From the NCBI RefSeq assembly GCF_000717175.1, contig NZ_JNYD01000056.1, forward strand, positions 1 through 14,733: 14,733 bases of DNA, given 5' to 3'. The position numbers and the translations under genes were made by a program. The stretch is from Pseudonocardia autotrophica. GTDB taxonomy: Bacteria; Actinomycetota; Actinomycetes; Mycobacteriales; Pseudonocardiaceae. Of this stretch, positions 7,764-14,448 are shown piece after piece (within the stretch, counting starts at the first letter, position 1; every line of letters begins with the position of its first letter). Under the pieces are notes generated by a model. That model saw only the letters and a list, made by a program, of their open reading frames with translations. It had not been told where the DNA came from and did not search any database.

Positions 7764-8732
7764 TCAGCGGTCGATGACCAGCTTCTCCGAGGCCGCACGG
7801 GACACGCAGGGGAACATCACGTCGTTCTCCGCCTGCTCCTCGGGAGTGAGCAGGGAGTCCCGGTGCTCGGGCACCCCGCCGAGGACCGCGGACTCGCACG
7901 TGCCACACGTGCCTTCCCGGCAGGACGTCTCGATGGTCACGCCCGCGTCCGCCGCGGCGTCGACGATGCTGACACCGGGCGGCACCGTCACCGTGATCCC
8001 GGACTGCGCGAACTCGACCTCGAACGAGCCGTCCTCGGCCGTGCTCGGGACCTCCTTCGGCGCGAACCGCTCGACGTGCAGGGCGCCCGACGGCCAGGCC
8101 GCGCAGCGCTCCTCGACCGCCCTGAGCAGGGCCTCCGGGCCGCAGCAGTAGACCAGCGTCCCGTCGCTCGGGGTGCCGAGCAGCGCCTCGAGGTCGAGCA
8201 GACCGACCTCGTCCTGCGGCCGCAGCGACACACGGTCGCCGTACCGCTCGACGAGCTCGTCGCGGAAGGCCATCGACGCCCGGGACCGCCCGCCGTAGAT
8301 CAGCCGCCAGTCCGCGCCCGCCTTCTCCGCCTCGGCGATCATCGGCACGATCGGGGTGATGCCGATGCCGCCGGCGAGGAACAGGTACCGCGGCGAGTCC
8401 GCGAGGACGAAGTTGTTGCGCGGGCCGCGCACGCGCAACACCCGTCCGACCTCCACGGCGTCGTGCACGTGGGCGGACCCTCCCCGCCCGGCTGGCTCGC
8501 GCAGCACGGCCACCTGGTAGGTCTCAGGGTCGTGCCGGTCGCCGCAGAGCGAGTACTGGCGCACGAGGTCCGGGCCGAGATCGAGGTCCAGGTGCGCTCC
8601 CGGTTCCCACTCCGGCAGCTCGGTCCCGGCCGTGGGGCGCAGGGTCAGCCGGACGACGCCGTCGGCGACCGCCTCGCGCGCCGCCACCTCGACGTCGATC
8701 TCGTGCTCCGGTGCTCCGGTCGTCCTGCTCAC
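7764..8732 (-). CDS. Phthalate dioxygenase reductase-type oxidoreductase (FMN, NAD, C-terminal 2Fe-2S)
   Basis: 322 residues in the order of the PDR/VanB class. The flavin-binding domain has RQYSLCG (58-64). The NAD domain has GGIGITPI (121-128) and the YCCGPE motif. A C-terminal plant-type 2Fe-2S ferredoxin domain has Cys271-x4-Cys276-x2-Cys279-x29-Cys309. RQYS rather than RxYS/T followed by an FAD signature suggests FMN, as in this class. Such proteins pass electrons from NADH to alpha-only Rieske oxygenases, and the Rieske gene lies 121 bases downstream. It may also reduce the small ferredoxin encoded upstream. The start is GTG at 8732-8730 with GGAGGAG seven bases before it. A 34-base hairpin precedes that site. 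Confidence 0.94.
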   Translation of the reverse strand: MSRTTGAPEHEIDVEVAAREAVADGVVRLTLRPTAGTELPEWEPGAHLDLDLGPDLVRQYSLCGDRHDPETYQVAVLREPAGRGGSAHVHDAVEVGRVLRVRGPRNNFVLADSPRYLFLAGGIGITPIVPMIAEAEKAGADWRLIYGGRSRASMAFRDELVERYGDRVSLRPQDEVGLLDLEALLGTPSDGTLVYCCGPEALLRAVEERCAAWPSGALHVERFAPKEVPSTAEDGSFEVEFAQSGITVTVPPGVSIVDAAADAGVTIETSCREGTCGTCESAVLGGVPEHRDSLLTPEEQAENDVMFPCVSRAASEKLVIDR

Positions 8733-8753
8733 GGCTTGACTCCTCCGACACGA

Positions 8754-8787
8754 CCGGACCGCCCGCGGGCTCCCACGGGCGGTCCGG
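8754..8787 (-). terminator. Strong intra-operon hairpin between ferredoxin and reductase genes
   Basis: A perfect 12-base inverted repeat: CCGGACCGCCCG (8754-8765) and CGGGCGGTCCGG (8776-8787), separated by a 10-base loop. It lies 29 bases after the ferredoxin stop and ends just before the reductase ribosome binding site. There is no T-run in the minus-strand direction, so it may be a partial terminator, a stem protecting the upstream message from decay, or an attenuator. Confidence 0.6.
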
Positions 8788-8816
8788 CCTTCACGAACCT
8801 GCTGCCACGCGTCCGG

Positions 8817-9038
8817 TCAGGCGGACGGCGACGCCTGCAGTGACTCCTGCAGGGCCAGCGCCCGCTCGGGACAGATGTCCACGACGTGCTCGGCCTGGCC
8901 GAGCAGCGCCTCGGGCACGGGCTCCACCAGGATGATCGGGTCTCCCTGGTCGTCGCAGTCCACGATCTCGGGCGCGGCCCCGTAGCAGAGGCCGTGCCCC
9001 GCGCAGGCGCCGCGATCGACCGTCAGGTACCGGTCCAT
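8817..9038 (-). CDS. Small P450-type ferredoxin, probable [3Fe-4S]
   Basis: 73 residues. Cluster ligands are Cys12 and Cys18 in CAGHGLC and Cys56 in CPERAL. This CxxHxxC...CP pattern is that of the single-cluster 3Fe-4S-type ferredoxins found beside actinobacterial P450 genes; His15 stands where a fourth cysteine would be in a 4Fe-4S protein. The acidic surface is usual for such carriers. The start ATG at 9038-9036 has GGGAGGACCCGAG about 5-13 bases upstream. It lies 44 bases after the SDR gene in the same operon and is the likely electron donor to one or both P450s. A typical dedicated ferredoxin reductase gene is missing; the PDR-type reductase downstream may serve. Confidence 0.92.
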   Translation of the reverse strand: MDRYLTVDRGACAGHGLCYGAAPEIVDCDDQGDPIILVEPVPEALLGQAEHVVDICPERALALQESLQASPSA

Positions 9039-9082
9039 CTCGGGTCCTCCCTGGTCTGGGTCCTCGTGGTGGGTGGGCGCGG

Positions 9083-9943
9083 TCAGGCCTGGCCGAGGTC
9101 CTCGGGGAACCAGATGGCGACCCGGCCCATGGTGCCGCCGTCGCCGGAGGAGATGACCTGGCCGGAGGTGTAGCCGGCGTCGTCGGACACCAGCCACAAC
9201 GCGACCTTCGCGTTGTCCAGCAGCGACGGCGGGCGGTCCAGCTTGAGCGGGATCGGGGTCACGCTCTTGTCCCAGGGGCCCGCGACCTCCTCGTAGGACT
9301 GGCCGACGACCGGGGCACCGGCCTCCATGAGGAAGTTCGGCGACATGCCGTGGGTCGGCGCGATCGCGTTGACCCGGATGCCCCACTTGCCCAGGTCCAG
9401 CGCCAGGCCGCGGACCATGCCGTTCACGCCGGCCTTGCTGGCCGAGTAGGACGGGATCTGGTGGTACGCCACCATCGAGGCGGCCGACGAGGTGATCAGG
9501 ATCGTGCCGCCGCCGTTCTCGCGCAGCGGCTTCACCGCGTGCTTCGCGCAGAGGAACGGGCCGGTCAGGTTGGTGTCGATGACCTTGTGCCAGTCCTCGA
9601 TCGGGAAGTCCTCGAACTCGAGGTGCTCGCCGCCCATCACGCTCGGCACGCCGCCGCGGGACACGATGCCCGCGTTGGCCCACATGATGTCCAGCTTGCC
9701 GAACTCGTCGAGCGCGGTCCGGACCGTGCGCTCCACGTCGGCCTCGACCGTGGTGTCGGCCTGGACCGCCACCGCGGTGCCGCCCTGCTCGCTCACCAGC
9801 TTGACGGTCGCGTCCGCACGGTCGCCGTCGACGTCCATCACGACGACCTTGGCGCCCTCCGCGGCGAAGAGCTGCGACGACTGGCGCCCCAGCCCCGAGC
9901 CCGCACCGGTGATGATCGCGACCTTGTTCTCGAGCCTCGCCAT
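9083..9943 (-). CDS. Short-chain dehydrogenase/reductase (classical SDR)
   Basis: 286 residues. The cofactor loop is TGAGSGLG (12-19), with Asp37 at the end of the second strand, which favours NAD(H). It also has NAG (90-92), the catalytic Ser153 region, and Tyr166-SAS-Lys170. RVNAIAPTHG and the C-terminal SGQVISSGDGG fit the family. It would oxidise an alcohol, plausibly one made by a P450, to a ketone or aldehyde. The start ATG at 9943-9941 has GGGAGG upstream, so the 32-residue in-frame extension is rejected. It is the first gene of the SDR-ferredoxin-reductase operon, about 135 bases downstream of a strong promoter. Confidence 0.95.
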   Translation of the reverse strand: MARLENKVAIITGAGSGLGRQSSQLFAAEGAKVVVMDVDGDRADATVKLVSEQGGTAVAVQADTTVEADVERTVRTALDEFGKLDIMWANAGIVSRGGVPSVMGGEHLEFEDFPIEDWHKVIDTNLTGPFLCAKHAVKPLRENGGGTILITSSAASMVAYHQIPSYSASKAGVNGMVRGLALDLGKWGIRVNAIAPTHGMSPNFLMEAGAPVVGQSYEEVAGPWDKSVTPIPLKLDRPPSLLDNAKVALWLVSDDAGYTSGQVISSGDGGTMGRVAIWFPEDLGQA

Positions 9944-10083
9944 GACGTGTCCTCCCTGAGACGTCCAGCGGATGGGATCCGCGGCCCGGACCGCTCGGGG
10001 AGCGGACGGGACGGCGGCGGAAATCGCGCGCCGACCCACCGGGGAATGGTGATCGAATTGCGGTGCGACGTTTCCGACCGCCG

Positions 10084-10114
10084 CACCTTATAGCGTTAGG
10101 TTCCGCCCCGTCAA
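10084..10114 (-). promoter_or_regulatory. Promoter of the SDR-ferredoxin-reductase operon with an embedded dyad
   Basis: Minus strand: -35 TTGACG (10114-10109), a 16-base spacer, -10 TATAAG (10092-10087). The -35 begins only eight bases after the P450 no. 2 stop. AACCT-AACGCTATA-AGGTG (10102-10084) overlaps spacer and -10. Bases shared at identical positions with the P450 no. 1 promoter are TTGAC, GAACCTA and TATAAGGT. The leader to the SDR ATG is about 135 bases and codes for nothing convincing. Confidence 0.7.
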
Positions 10115-10121
10115 CGCTCGT

Positions 10122-11375
10122 TCAGGACGGCGTGACGGGCGTGAAGAGCAGCGGCAGCCGGGCGAAACCGCGGACCTGGCTCGGCAGCACGACGGCCGGG
10201 TCCTCCGGGTCCGACCGGTAGTCCGGGATGCGCTTGTGGATCTCCTCCATGGCGATCCGCAGCTCCACGCGGGCCAGGTGGGAGCCGATGCAGCGGTGCG
10301 GGCCGGAGCCGAAGGACAGGTGCCGGTTCGGGGTCCGGTCGACCCGCAGCGACTGCGGGTCGGCGAACTGCGAGTCGTCGCGGTTGGCGGAGCACAGCAG
10401 GAGCAGCAGCTGGTCGTCCGCCTTGATCGTCACGCCGCCGATCTCGACGTCGCGCACCGCGCGGCGGCCCATGGCGACCTGCGCCTCGTAGCGCAGGACC
10501 TCCTCGACCGCGGCCGGGATGGCGTCCGCGTCGGCGATCACCGCGTCCCGCTGGTCGGTGTTCGTCGAGAGGTGCAGCATCATCCAGCACAGCGTGCCCT
10601 GCACGGTGTGCAGGCCCGCGATGAGCAGCAGGAAGAACATCCGCGCCAGCTCGTCGTCGGTGAGGTCGCGTTCCACCCCCTCGGCGTCCTTGATGCGGGT
10701 GTGCATCACGGCGGTGGTGATGTCGTCGAGCTCCTCGCCCGCCTCCGCCGCGGCCCGGCGCGCGTGGATGACCTGCATGAAGTAGCCGAACATCTGCATG
10801 GCGGCCTCGGTCCGCGACGCCACGGCCTGCTCGGGGGTGTCGCCCGGCTTGCCGTTCATGGCGATCTCGGTCGCCTCGGTGAACATCGGCGCGTCCTCGA
10901 GCGGCCAGCCCATCAGGGCGAGGAACACCGTGGTCGGCAGCTCGTGCGCGAACTGCTCCACGAACTCGACCTTGCCCGCGCCCTGGAACTTCTCGATCAG
11001 CTCCACGACCAGCTCGCGGATCCGCGGCTCGAGCGCCCGCATCCGGGTCGGGTTGAACAGCGGCTGCAGGGCCTGCCGGTACGAGGTGTGCTCCGGCGGG
11101 TCCAGCTCGATCGGCAGGAACTTGCCCTGGCCGGCGTCGACGAGGTTGTTCGGGTAGCTGGAGAAGGTCGCGGGGTCCCTGAGGATCTCGTGCACCTCGT
11201 CGTAGGCGGTGACCAGCCAGTGGCCCGCGTACGCCGGCGACCAGACGATCGGCCCGACCTTCGCGAGCTCCGCCGTCCGCTCCTGCATCCGGTCCACCGG
11301 CATCGTGAGCGCGGGGTCGTAGATGTCGAAGTCGACGACGAGATCCGGTCTGACGTCCGCACGCGTGGTGGGCAT
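10122..11375 (-). CDS. Cytochrome P450 monooxygenase no. 2
   Basis: 417 residues and a paralogue of the P450 at 135-1370. Haem loop FGSGPHRCIG with Cys362; ExxR is E292/R295 (EEVLR). The I-helix motif is again AGLHT, with His256 in place of the usual acid before the conserved Thr, so the substitution predates the duplication. The two proteins align without large gaps, and well over half the residues match by eye. They differ most at residues 170-210, in the F/G-helix substrate-recognition region, suggesting related but distinct substrates. The start ATG at 11375-11373 has AGGAG six bases upstream; CCGACAGGAGAGT precedes both P450 starts. The gene lies just upstream of the SDR operon, whose ferredoxin is the likely donor. 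Confidence 0.96.
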   Translation of the reverse strand: MPTTRADVRPDLVVDFDIYDPALTMPVDRMQERTAELAKVGPIVWSPAYAGHWLVTAYDEVHEILRDPATFSSYPNNLVDAGQGKFLPIELDPPEHTSYRQALQPLFNPTRMRALEPRIRELVVELIEKFQGAGKVEFVEQFAHELPTTVFLALMGWPLEDAPMFTEATEIAMNGKPGDTPEQAVASRTEAAMQMFGYFMQVIHARRAAAEAGEELDDITTAVMHTRIKDAEGVERDLTDDELARMFFLLLIAGLHTVQGTLCWMMLHLSTNTDQRDAVIADADAIPAAVEEVLRYEAQVAMGRRAVRDVEIGGVTIKADDQLLLLLCSANRDDSQFADPQSLRVDRTPNRHLSFGSGPHRCIGSHLARVELRIAMEEIHKRIPDYRSDPEDPAVVLPSQVRGFARLPLLFTPVTPS

Positions 11376-11414
11376 GGCACTCTCCTGTCGGGTCGCCTGT
11401 GACTCGCTGACTTT

Positions 11415-11432
11415 ACAAACGACGATATGTGT
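11415..11432. promoter_or_regulatory. Operator-like 18-base imperfect dyad upstream of P450 no. 2
   Basis: ACAAACGACGATATGTGT lies 40-57 bases before the P450 no. 2 start, in the AT-richest part of the intergenic region. It is an imperfect dyad (ACA...TGT) and matches the cleaner dyad at 14315-14332 at 13 of 18 positions. A CTGACA (-35-like, minus strand, 11435-11430) overlaps it, but no matching -10 is evident. The function is inferred from position and similarity only. Confidence 0.35.
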
Positions 11433-11452
11433 CAGCTGGTAACGTAGCCGAA

Positions 11453-11655
11453 CGGGTGAACGCCGTCGAGACCCGGGAGGCCCCCGTGCCCGAGATCCCT
11501 CCCGCCATCGCCGGCTCGGCGCCCAGCGGGAGAGGGACGCGGCGATGCTCTTCCTCGCCCCGCCCGCGTCGAGCTACCTCACCGGCGCGACGCTCGCCGT
11601 CGACGGCGGCATGTCCGGCCACGGAGCGAACGGCACTCTCGCTCATCACGTGTGA
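11453..11655 (+). pseudogene. Decayed C-terminal fragment of an SDR dehydrogenase
   Basis: Plus-strand, opposite to the flanking genes. The frame ending at the TGA at 11653-11655 reads RRLGAQRERDAAMLFLAPPA, then SSYLTGATLAVDGGM: the unmistakable C-terminal end of a short-chain dehydrogenase. An RVNAV segment, another SDR hallmark, lies about 95 bases upstream but in a different frame and too close, implying a frameshift and deletion; that first part is less sure. The nucleotide-binding loop, catalytic Tyr/Lys and any start are absent. It differs clearly from the intact SDR at 9083-9943, so it is not a simple copy of that gene. Confidence 0.7.
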
Positions 11656-11669
11656 GCGAGAGCGCCGTT
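11629..11669. terminator. Long hairpin terminator downstream of the CoA transferase gene
   Basis: A 17-base stem with one mismatch: AACGGCACTCTCGCTCA (11629-11645) and TGAGCGAGAGCGCCGTT (11653-11669), around a 7-base loop. It lies 9 bases after the CoA transferase stop and would isolate that gene from P450 no. 2. It has no T-run, as is common in actinomycetes. Its left arm and loop encode the tail of the SDR remnant on the other strand. Confidence 0.75.
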
Positions 11670-11678
11670 GGTGCCTGC

Positions 11679-14099
11679 TCAGGCCGACTCCTCCGACAAC
11701 GCGGGGTCGTCGGACGGGGGCTGCAGCACGCCGGACCGAACGAGCCCGTCGACCTGCCGGTCGTCGCGGCCGAGCAGGCTGCGGACGATCTCACGCGTGT
11801 GCTCCCCCGGCGCCGGGGCGGGTCCGAGGTCCGGGTCCGGGACACCCGAGAACCGGGCGATGCGCGCCGCGGCCGGGACCGGCGCGGACAGCAACGGGTG
11901 CGCGAGGGTGTGGAAGGAGTCGCGCGCCACCAGCTGCGGGTGGGTCAGCTCGTCGGGCAGCCGGAGCATGCCCGCGGCAGGCACGCCGGCCGCCTGCAGC
12001 AGCGCGGCCACCTCCTCCGGGGCCCGCTCCGCGGTCCACGCCGCGAGCTGCTTCTCGATCTCCTCGCGGTGGGCGAGCCGGCCGTCGAGCGTGCGCAGGT
12101 CCGGCTCGTCGGGAAGCCCGGTGACCTCGGCCAGCCGGTGCCAGTCCTCGTCGTCCCGCGCCTCGACCACGCACCACTCGTCGTCGCCGGCGCAGGGGAA
12201 GACGCCGGCGGGCGCGACGTCCGTGCGGGAGTTGCCCTCCGCACCCACCGTCCCGGGCTCCAGCGAGGCGCGGGCCAGGGTCGGTCCGAGCGCGACCACG
12301 GCGACGTCCGCCTGCGCGATCTCCACCGCCCGCCCCGGCCCGTCGGCACCGCGGCCGATCACCGCCGCCAGGGCCGCGACGGCGCCGACGTGCCCGGCGA
12401 CGTGATCGGGATAGACGGTCGAGCCGTCGCAGAAGGCGGCCGGGTCGCTCACGTCGCGGTCCGGGTCGCGCCAGAGCGCGGAGACCCCGCACGAGGCCCG
12501 CACCAGCGGCCCGTACCCCATGCGCGTACGCCAGGGGCCGCGACCACCGAAGGCGCTGCTGTCCGAGACGACGATCCGGGGGTTGATCCGTGCGAGCTCC
12601 GCGTGCGAGAAGCCCAGCGACTCCAGCGTGCCCGGCTTGAAGTTCGCCGCCACCAGGTCCGCCTGCGCCACGAGCTCGCGGAACAGCCGCGCGCCCTCCT
12701 CGCTGCGCAGGTCCAGGCCCAGACCGCGCTTGTTGCGCTGACCCCAGGCGAACGAGGCGTTCATGCCGCCGCCCCTGCGGGTCTGGCGCAGGCCGTCGGG
12801 GAACGCCGGGTTCTCGACCTTGATCACGTCCGCGCCCTGGTCGGCGAACAGCCGGCTCAGTTCGGCGCCGAACACGATGACCCCGAGGTCGAGCACCCGC
12901 AGCCCGGCCAACGGCCGCGCCCCCTCGTCGAGGGCGGGCAGTCCGAGGTCGGGTTCCTCCCGGGTCTCCGCGCGGTCGCCGAGCAGCCTGTCGTGCTCCC
13001 CGAGCCGGGGCGCCGGGGTCCGCAGACCCGCGCGGACGCCGTCGACCGACACGTACCCGGTGGGCACCCGCGCCCGCAGCCCGTCGCCGAGCTCGGCGTC
13101 GACCAGGGTGCCGGTGAGGGTGAAGTGGTCCGCCTCCAGCACCTCGTCGAGGGTCAGCATGCCGGCGACCGGGATGCCGCGGCGGCTCCCCTCGAGTGTG
13201 AGCTCCTCGCGGGTGCGGTCCGCGAACAGCGTGGCGATCAACGGGTTCAGCCGGTCCGACGCCTCGAACCGGGCCGGGATGGCGTCGTAACGCGGGTCGG
13301 CGAACTCCGCCGGCTCGCCGAGCCACTCGAACATGGCGCGCCACTGCCGCTTCGCCAGCAGGCAGATCCGGACGTGCCCGTCGGCGCACGGGAAGACGGG
13401 GTAGTAGTCGGCCGCGTCCGGGCGGTCCCTGGGGAAGGTCTCGGACCGGCCGGCGGCTGCCGAGCCCTGGGTGCCGAAGCCGGGGTCGAAGCCGTGCACC
13501 ACCGCCTCGAAGGCCGAGACGTCGACGTGCTCGCCCCGCCCCGTGCGGACCCGCTTCACGTAGGCGACGAGGGTGGCCCACGCCGCGTGGACGCCGACGG
13601 TCTGTGCGACGAGTCCCGCCGGTGGCAACAGCGGTGTGCCCCCGGGCAGGCCGGAGCGCGACAGCACACCGCCCGCCGCGGCCAGCACGTTCTCGGTCGC
13701 CACCCGGTCGGCCCACGGGCCGGTGCGACCGAAGTCGGTGATCGACACGACGACGAGGGCGGGGTTGGCGGCGTGGAGGTCCTCCGGCGTGAGGCCCAGG
13801 GCCCGCGCCTCGGATCCGCCGAAGGACTCGAGCACGACGTCGGCCCGGCGGGCCCGGCGCAGGAGCTCCGCCCGGCCCGCGGGATCGGTGAGGTCGAGGA
13901 CCACGCCGAGCTTGTTGGCGTTGCGCAACGCGAAGCCGAGGGCGTCGCGCCGGCCGGGCGACCCGCCCGGCGGCTCCACGCGCACGACCTCGGCACCGAG
14001 GTCGGCGAGGAAGCGGCCGCAGGACTCGGCCGCCCCCTCGGTGAGATCGAGGACGCGCAACGCGCGCAGCGGGAGCATCGGAGCCGACCTGTCCGTCAT
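11679..14099 (-). CDS. Tandem (fused) class III CoA transferase, CaiB/BaiF/Frc family
   Basis: 806 residues made of two full CaiB-type domains, about 11-385 and 396-790. Each opens with the family signature: LRALRVLDLTEG...LADLGAEVVRVE and LAGLRVLDLGV...FADQGADVIKVE. These enzymes move CoA between carboxylic acids through an aspartyl-CoA intermediate. The catalytic Asp is present in the C-terminal half (Asp565, YPDHVAGH) but replaced by Ala165 in the N-terminal half (VAQTVGVH), so only one classical active site is expected. The same asymmetry is known in the fused CoA transferase-lyase DddD, but the lyase context is absent here. The start ATG at 14099-14097 has GAAGGG upstream; a 42-residue upstream extension is rejected as GC-rich and non-homologous. 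It is the first minus-strand gene, with its own terminator, and probably loads a pathway acid with CoA. Confidence 0.93.
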   Translation of the reverse strand: MTDRSAPMLPLRALRVLDLTEGAAESCGRFLADLGAEVVRVEPPGGSPGRRDALGFALRNANKLGVVLDLTDPAGRAELLRRARRADVVLESFGGSEARALGLTPEDLHAANPALVVVSITDFGRTGPWADRVATENVLAAAGGVLSRSGLPGGTPLLPPAGLVAQTVGVHAAWATLVAYVKRVRTGRGEHVDVSAFEAVVHGFDPGFGTQGSAAAGRSETFPRDRPDAADYYPVFPCADGHVRICLLAKRQWRAMFEWLGEPAEFADPRYDAIPARFEASDRLNPLIATLFADRTREELTLEGSRRGIPVAGMLTLDEVLEADHFTLTGTLVDAELGDGLRARVPTGYVSVDGVRAGLRTPAPRLGEHDRLLGDRAETREEPDLGLPALDEGARPLAGLRVLDLGVIVFGAELSRLFADQGADVIKVENPAFPDGLRQTRRGGGMNASFAWGQRNKRGLGLDLRSEEGARLFRELVAQADLVAANFKPGTLESLGFSHAELARINPRIVVSDSSAFGGRGPWRTRMGYGPLVRASCGVSALWRDPDRDVSDPAAFCDGSTVYPDHVAGHVGAVAALAAVIGRGADGPGRAVEIAQADVAVVALGPTLARASLEPGTVGAEGNSRTDVAPAGVFPCAGDDEWCVVEARDDEDWHRLAEVTGLPDEPDLRTLDGRLAHREEIEKQLAAWTAERAPEEVAALLQAAGVPAAGMLRLPDELTHPQLVARDSFHTLAHPLLSAPVPAAARIARFSGVPDPDLGPAPAPGEHTREIVRSLLGRDDRQVDGLVRSGVLQPPSDDPALSEESA

Positions 14100-14309
14100 G
14101 GCACCCTTCCGGTCCCGGCGGGGCCGCCGCCGTGTGCTGTCATGGGAGCTAGCGCGCCTCAGCGGAGCGCGTGCCGGGCCGCCCGTCTGCGGCGGCGCTG
14201 CGGGCCGTGCCCACAGCCGGGCCACACGCGACCGGTGGCCGGGGCGGGCGGCCGGCCGATCAGCCGGACGATCGAGCGGTACAGAGTGACCACGGCCATC
14301 CTCTCACCG

Positions 14310-14350
14310 TTGATACAGATGACGTAATCTGTTTCTAACGGTACTAGGTT
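14310..14350. promoter_or_regulatory. Divergent promoter/operator region between CoA transferase and korA-like genes
   Basis: The 349-base gap 14100-14448 has no gene. An AT-rich island holds a perfect 6-base dyad ACAGAT-GACGTA-ATCTGT (14315-14332). On the minus strand it fills the 17-base spacer between TTAGAA (14338-14333) and TATCAA (14315-14310), plausible -35 and -10 elements for the CoA transferase. On the plus strand TTGATA (14310-14315) could be a -35 for korA. Just beside it, AACCT (minus, 14350-14346) resembles one half of the dyads at the other promoters. The rest of the gap is GC-rich leader in which I see nothing. Confidence 0.5.
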
Positions 14351-14448
14351 GGAGTCCGCGGCAGCAATCGGCCCGGTGCGCGTCACAACGCGTCGCGGTC
14401 TCCGCTCCCTCACCACCCCACCGGCGGACGCCGCCGAGGAGGACGAAC

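Noticed and set aside
9944..10039. N-terminal extension of the SDR
   Set aside because: The extension is Arg/Ala-rich without homology and would span part of the leader; a GGGAGG site precedes the internal ATG at 9943, where SDR homology begins.
10062..10087. GGTGCG/CGCACC inverted repeat in the SDR leader as a riboswitch or attenuator
   Set aside because: The right arm reaches into the -10 region and would be only partly transcribed; six-base arms are common in GC-rich DNA.
11652..14327. 891-codon open frame on the plus strand opposite the CoA transferase
   Set aside because: It is an antisense shadow of a high-GC gene: Arg/Gly/Ala/Val-rich low-information protein, no domain or ribosome binding site, while the minus strand has two clear CaiB domains.
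14100..14416. Small minus-strand open frames upstream of the CoA transferase
   Set aside because: They cross the promoter/operator island, lack ribosome binding sites and encode Arg/Pro-rich sequence with no motif.
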